Source: Vigna angularis
Lineage: Eukaryota > Streptophyta > Magnoliopsida > Fabales > Fabaceae
Assembly: GCF_016808095.1 (NCBI RefSeq)
Contig: NC_068976.1
Location: 23,034,371-23,098,370, forward strand
DNA: 64,000 nucleotides
Direction: 5' to 3'
Shown: positions 61,614 to 64,000 of the stretch, one piece after another
Layout of the letters: every line of letters begins with the position of its first letter
Position numbering within the stretch: the stretch's first letter is position 1
Program-made: the position numbers and the translations under genes
Notes under the pieces: generated by a model
Told to the model about the DNA's origin: nothing
What the model saw: the letters and a program-made list of their open reading frames with translations, nothing else
Databases searched by the model: none

Positions 61614-64000
61614 TCAAGTTTGATTTTTGATGTTGGAATGCTTCTTCTTGTCTTGACACCAACATCCTCTCAGCAATTTCCTAGTCACCAACTTGACTCT
61701 CCTAGAATATGGAGCCTCTATCTCAAGCACTCCATTTATCTTTATGTTCTTGATGACCCATAACCTATTCTTGAATCTCACTGGTTTGCCAGGTTTGGGC
61801 TCATCGCTTGCCATCACAGGATTTTGGTGAACTAGTTCTTCTTCTTTTTCTTCTTCCTCTCCCTTTACTCTTGGGGATAAACAGCTGAAGCTCCTCTTGA
61901 CTAACTTGGCAGCTTGCTCTGTTAGACTAGTAATTGATAAAATTTCATCAGTGGCTTCAATACTAGTCTCTTTTTCATGATTTTGCTGCTCAACTCCAAA
62001 GACGTTGAAAGTTACTTCCTCATCTTGGTTTTTCAATTTCACTGTTCCTTCTTCCACATGAATGACAACCTTTGTTGTCTTCATGAAAGGTCTTCCAAGT
62101 ATGAGTGGTATCTCGACATCTTCTTCTATGTCCATAACTACAAAATCCACCGGGAATTGGAGTTTATCTATTTTGACCACCACATCTTCCACGACACCAT
62201 ACGGATACTTGATGGATCTATCCGCCAGTTGCAGCATCATTCTCGTAGGCTTGACTTCAAGACCACCAATCTTCTTAAGCATAGATAGGGGTATCAGATT
62301 GATACTAGCCCCCAAGTCAACGAGAGCTCTACCTATCTCCTGGTTTCCAATAGTGCACGGAATGGTGAAACTCCCTGGATCTTTAAATTTTGGAGGAAGA
62401 GTCTTCTGCATGATGGCACTGCAATTTCCCTGTACTTCAATTGTTTCCTCATCTAAATATTTCTTCTTGCTGAGGATTTGCTTCATGTATTTCGCATAAG
62501 CAGGAATTTGTTGCAGTGCTTCGGTCAATGGCATGGTGATCTCAAGTTGATCGAATATTTGCTTGAACCGAGCCAACTGTTTCTCCTTCCCTTTAGTAGA
62601 TGGGATTTTTGGGTAAGGGAGGTGTTTCACTATTTCTTTCTCTTTTTGGTTTTTCTCTTTTTCTAATTTTTTATTCTCTTCTCCACCTTCAACAATCTCT
62701 TCTTCAATTATTTCTTGATCTTCCTCTTCATTCTTTTCTTGTTCTTTTTCTTTTGGCTTTTCTTTTCCTTCTTCTTTTCTTCCAACCTCTTTCCCACTTC
62801 TTGTGAATATTACATTACATTCTTCCTTGGGGTTGACTTGCGTATTTGCAATAAATTGTCCACCCTGTTGGTTTGCTAATTGCTTGGCCAATTGACCAAC
62901 TTGCACTTCCAGATTCTTTATAGATGCATCAGTGTTTTTCTGGTTTTGGATGGACTGCTGCATAAACATCTGCAATGTGTCTTCTAGCTTTGAAGTTCGA
63001 TCATTTTGAGGTGGATAATGTTGACCAGGTTGATACGGATTTTTACTGCTAGAAGCTTCTTGATTTTGTCTCCACCCTTGATTTGAAGGATTAGGGAAAT
63101 GATTGTTGAAGAAATGTTGTCGTCCTTAATTTCCCATATAGTTGACTTCTTCATGTTGGGAACTACTAGGACTTTGACAATGGTCGTTGGGGTGGCTATC
63201 TCCACAGAAATCACATCTCATTACTTGATGATGTGGTTGAGGTTGAGCTTGCATTGCTTGTAACTGCTGAGGTAGTTTGGCCATATGTTGAGTTAGGAGT
63301 TCCATCTGTTGGGCCAGAATCTTATTTTGTGCAAGTAAAGCATCCTGGGCACTCATTTCATACACTCCTCTCCTCTGTGCTGGAATTCTCCCATGTTGGC
63401 TCCTCAAATCAGTGGAAGCCATATTTTCTATCACAGCAATGGCTTCATCAGCAGTCTTAAAAAGTACTGAACCACCAAAGGATGCGTCTAATATCATCTT
63501 TGTATGAGGTTGCAAACCATTACAGAAAGTTTGCACTTGCATTTCTAGACTAAATCCATGGCTGGGACACTTTCTCAATAAAGATTTAAATCTTTCCCAT
63601 GCTTCAGAAAGTGGTTCATCTACTCCTTGGACGAAAGTAGCAATGGCAGCCTTCACCTCTGTGCTCTTTGATGGTGGAAAGAAGCGTGCTAGAAATTTGT
63701 ATTCCACATCCTCCCAACTCGTAAGACTTTGATTAGGCTGTGACTGGAGCCAAGCCTTTGCTTTGCCATTCAAAGAAAATGGGAAGAGTCTCATGTACAA
63801 TGCTTCTTCATCCTCCCCTTTTACACCCATAGTACCACATAGCTCATAGAAAGTGACCAAATGAGCATGGGGGTCTTCATTGTCTAGGCCAGAAAATTGA
63901 TTGGAACTAATGAGCTGGAGTAGAGCAGGCTTCATTTCTGCCAGCTTGTCACTCATAGTGGGCCTCACAATGCTTGAGAAATTTCTCGGGCTTGTGTAGG
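61614..64000 (-). pseudogene. gag-protease polyprotein of the second element, one in-frame stop, 5' partial
   Basis: The frame is open to the right window edge and is broken once by TAA at 63128-63126; the same phase continues to the stop at 61614. The gag domain (FPFSLNGKAKAWL, then AWERFKSLLRKCPSHGF) is homologous to that of the first element, as is CDFCGDSHPNDHC, a zinc-knuckle-like motif. A coiled, Lys/Glu-rich linker leads to an aspartic protease with ALVDLGASINLIPLS and IPLILGRPFM. After the protease the frame ends within about 120 residues. Its last part (WVIKNIKINGVLEIEAPYSR) may be the relic of the very end of pol, implying an internal deletion of reverse transcriptase to integrase. 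The stop lies at a position where the first element reads Gln. Confidence 0.85.

Larger units (their letters stand above)
51151..64000 (-). mobile_element. Second Athila-like Ty3/gypsy element, non-autonomous, extends past the window
   Basis: Minus-strand order: gag-protease (64000-61614), spacer with GC hairpins (61613-59823), an ORF in the env position (59822 to 53691, interrupted), non-coding 3' part, PPT, and 3' LTR (52391-51151). Reverse transcriptase, RNase H and integrase are missing between protease and the third ORF. A 4.9-kb solo LTR is inserted at 53750-58641. The 5' LTR is outside the window, so the target duplication cannot be tested. Confidence 0.88.

Overview
This is plant nuclear DNA, most likely from a legume of the Phaseoleae group (Vigna/Phaseolus type). 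The reasons are multi-exon genes with GT-AG introns, plant-only families (class I KNOX, NPF transporter, LysM receptor kinase, P-class PPR), AT-rich intergenic DNA, TTTAGGG-type telomeric repeats and dense LTR retrotransposons. The genus is an inference. No bacterial features, CRISPR arrays or tRNA/rRNA genes were seen.

Genes. (1) 1-3491 (+): STM-like KNOX homeobox gene, 5' end cut by the window. (2) 20396-20811 (+): small L30-family ribosomal protein, convergent with (3) 21219-24672 (-): NPF6.2/NRT1.4-like nitrate transporter. (4) 28251-29075 (-): SufE-domain ORF lying between long inverted repeats, so probably a gene fragment captured by a DNA transposon. (5) 30538-32184 (+): intronless mitochondrial PPR protein. 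(6) 34621-36606 (-): LYK4/LYK5-type LysM receptor-like pseudokinase. (7) 41414-44877 (-): nine-exon PhoD-like metallophosphatase with a C-terminal membrane segment. These are ordinary dispersed plant genes with no visible functional cluster.

Mobile DNA. From 7.9 to 18.8 kb there is a nested stack. A cluster of miniature LTR elements (TRIM-like) is split by a 9.9-kb Athila-like Ty3/gypsy element with a GTAGG target duplication. The 3' LTR of that element is itself split by a further 2.9-kb insertion. From 51.15 kb to the right edge lies a second Athila-like element on the minus strand, split at 53750-58641 by a 4.9-kb probable solo LTR with a GTCAT target duplication. Both Athila-like elements keep gag and protease but lack reverse transcriptase, RNase H and integrase, so they look non-autonomous. 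At 37.9-40.6 kb there is a decayed SIRE-like copia element. At 47.1-51.1 kb a CACTA-like region holds a TNP2 transposase fragment butted against a 1.7-kb degenerate telomeric array.

The least explained signal is a set of GC-rich, CpG-dense modules inside otherwise AT-rich retroelements. They comprise tandem arrays around a GGACG/CGTCC dyad in the LTRs of the first element, a related CGAACGCTCGTC-type array in the solo LTR, six long GC hairpins dispersed through the second element, and a tandem CGATCG/CGTACG array in the solo LTR. All coordinates come from reading the sequence by eye; splice sites were chosen by GT-AG rule, reading phase and family resemblance, with no transcript evidence.
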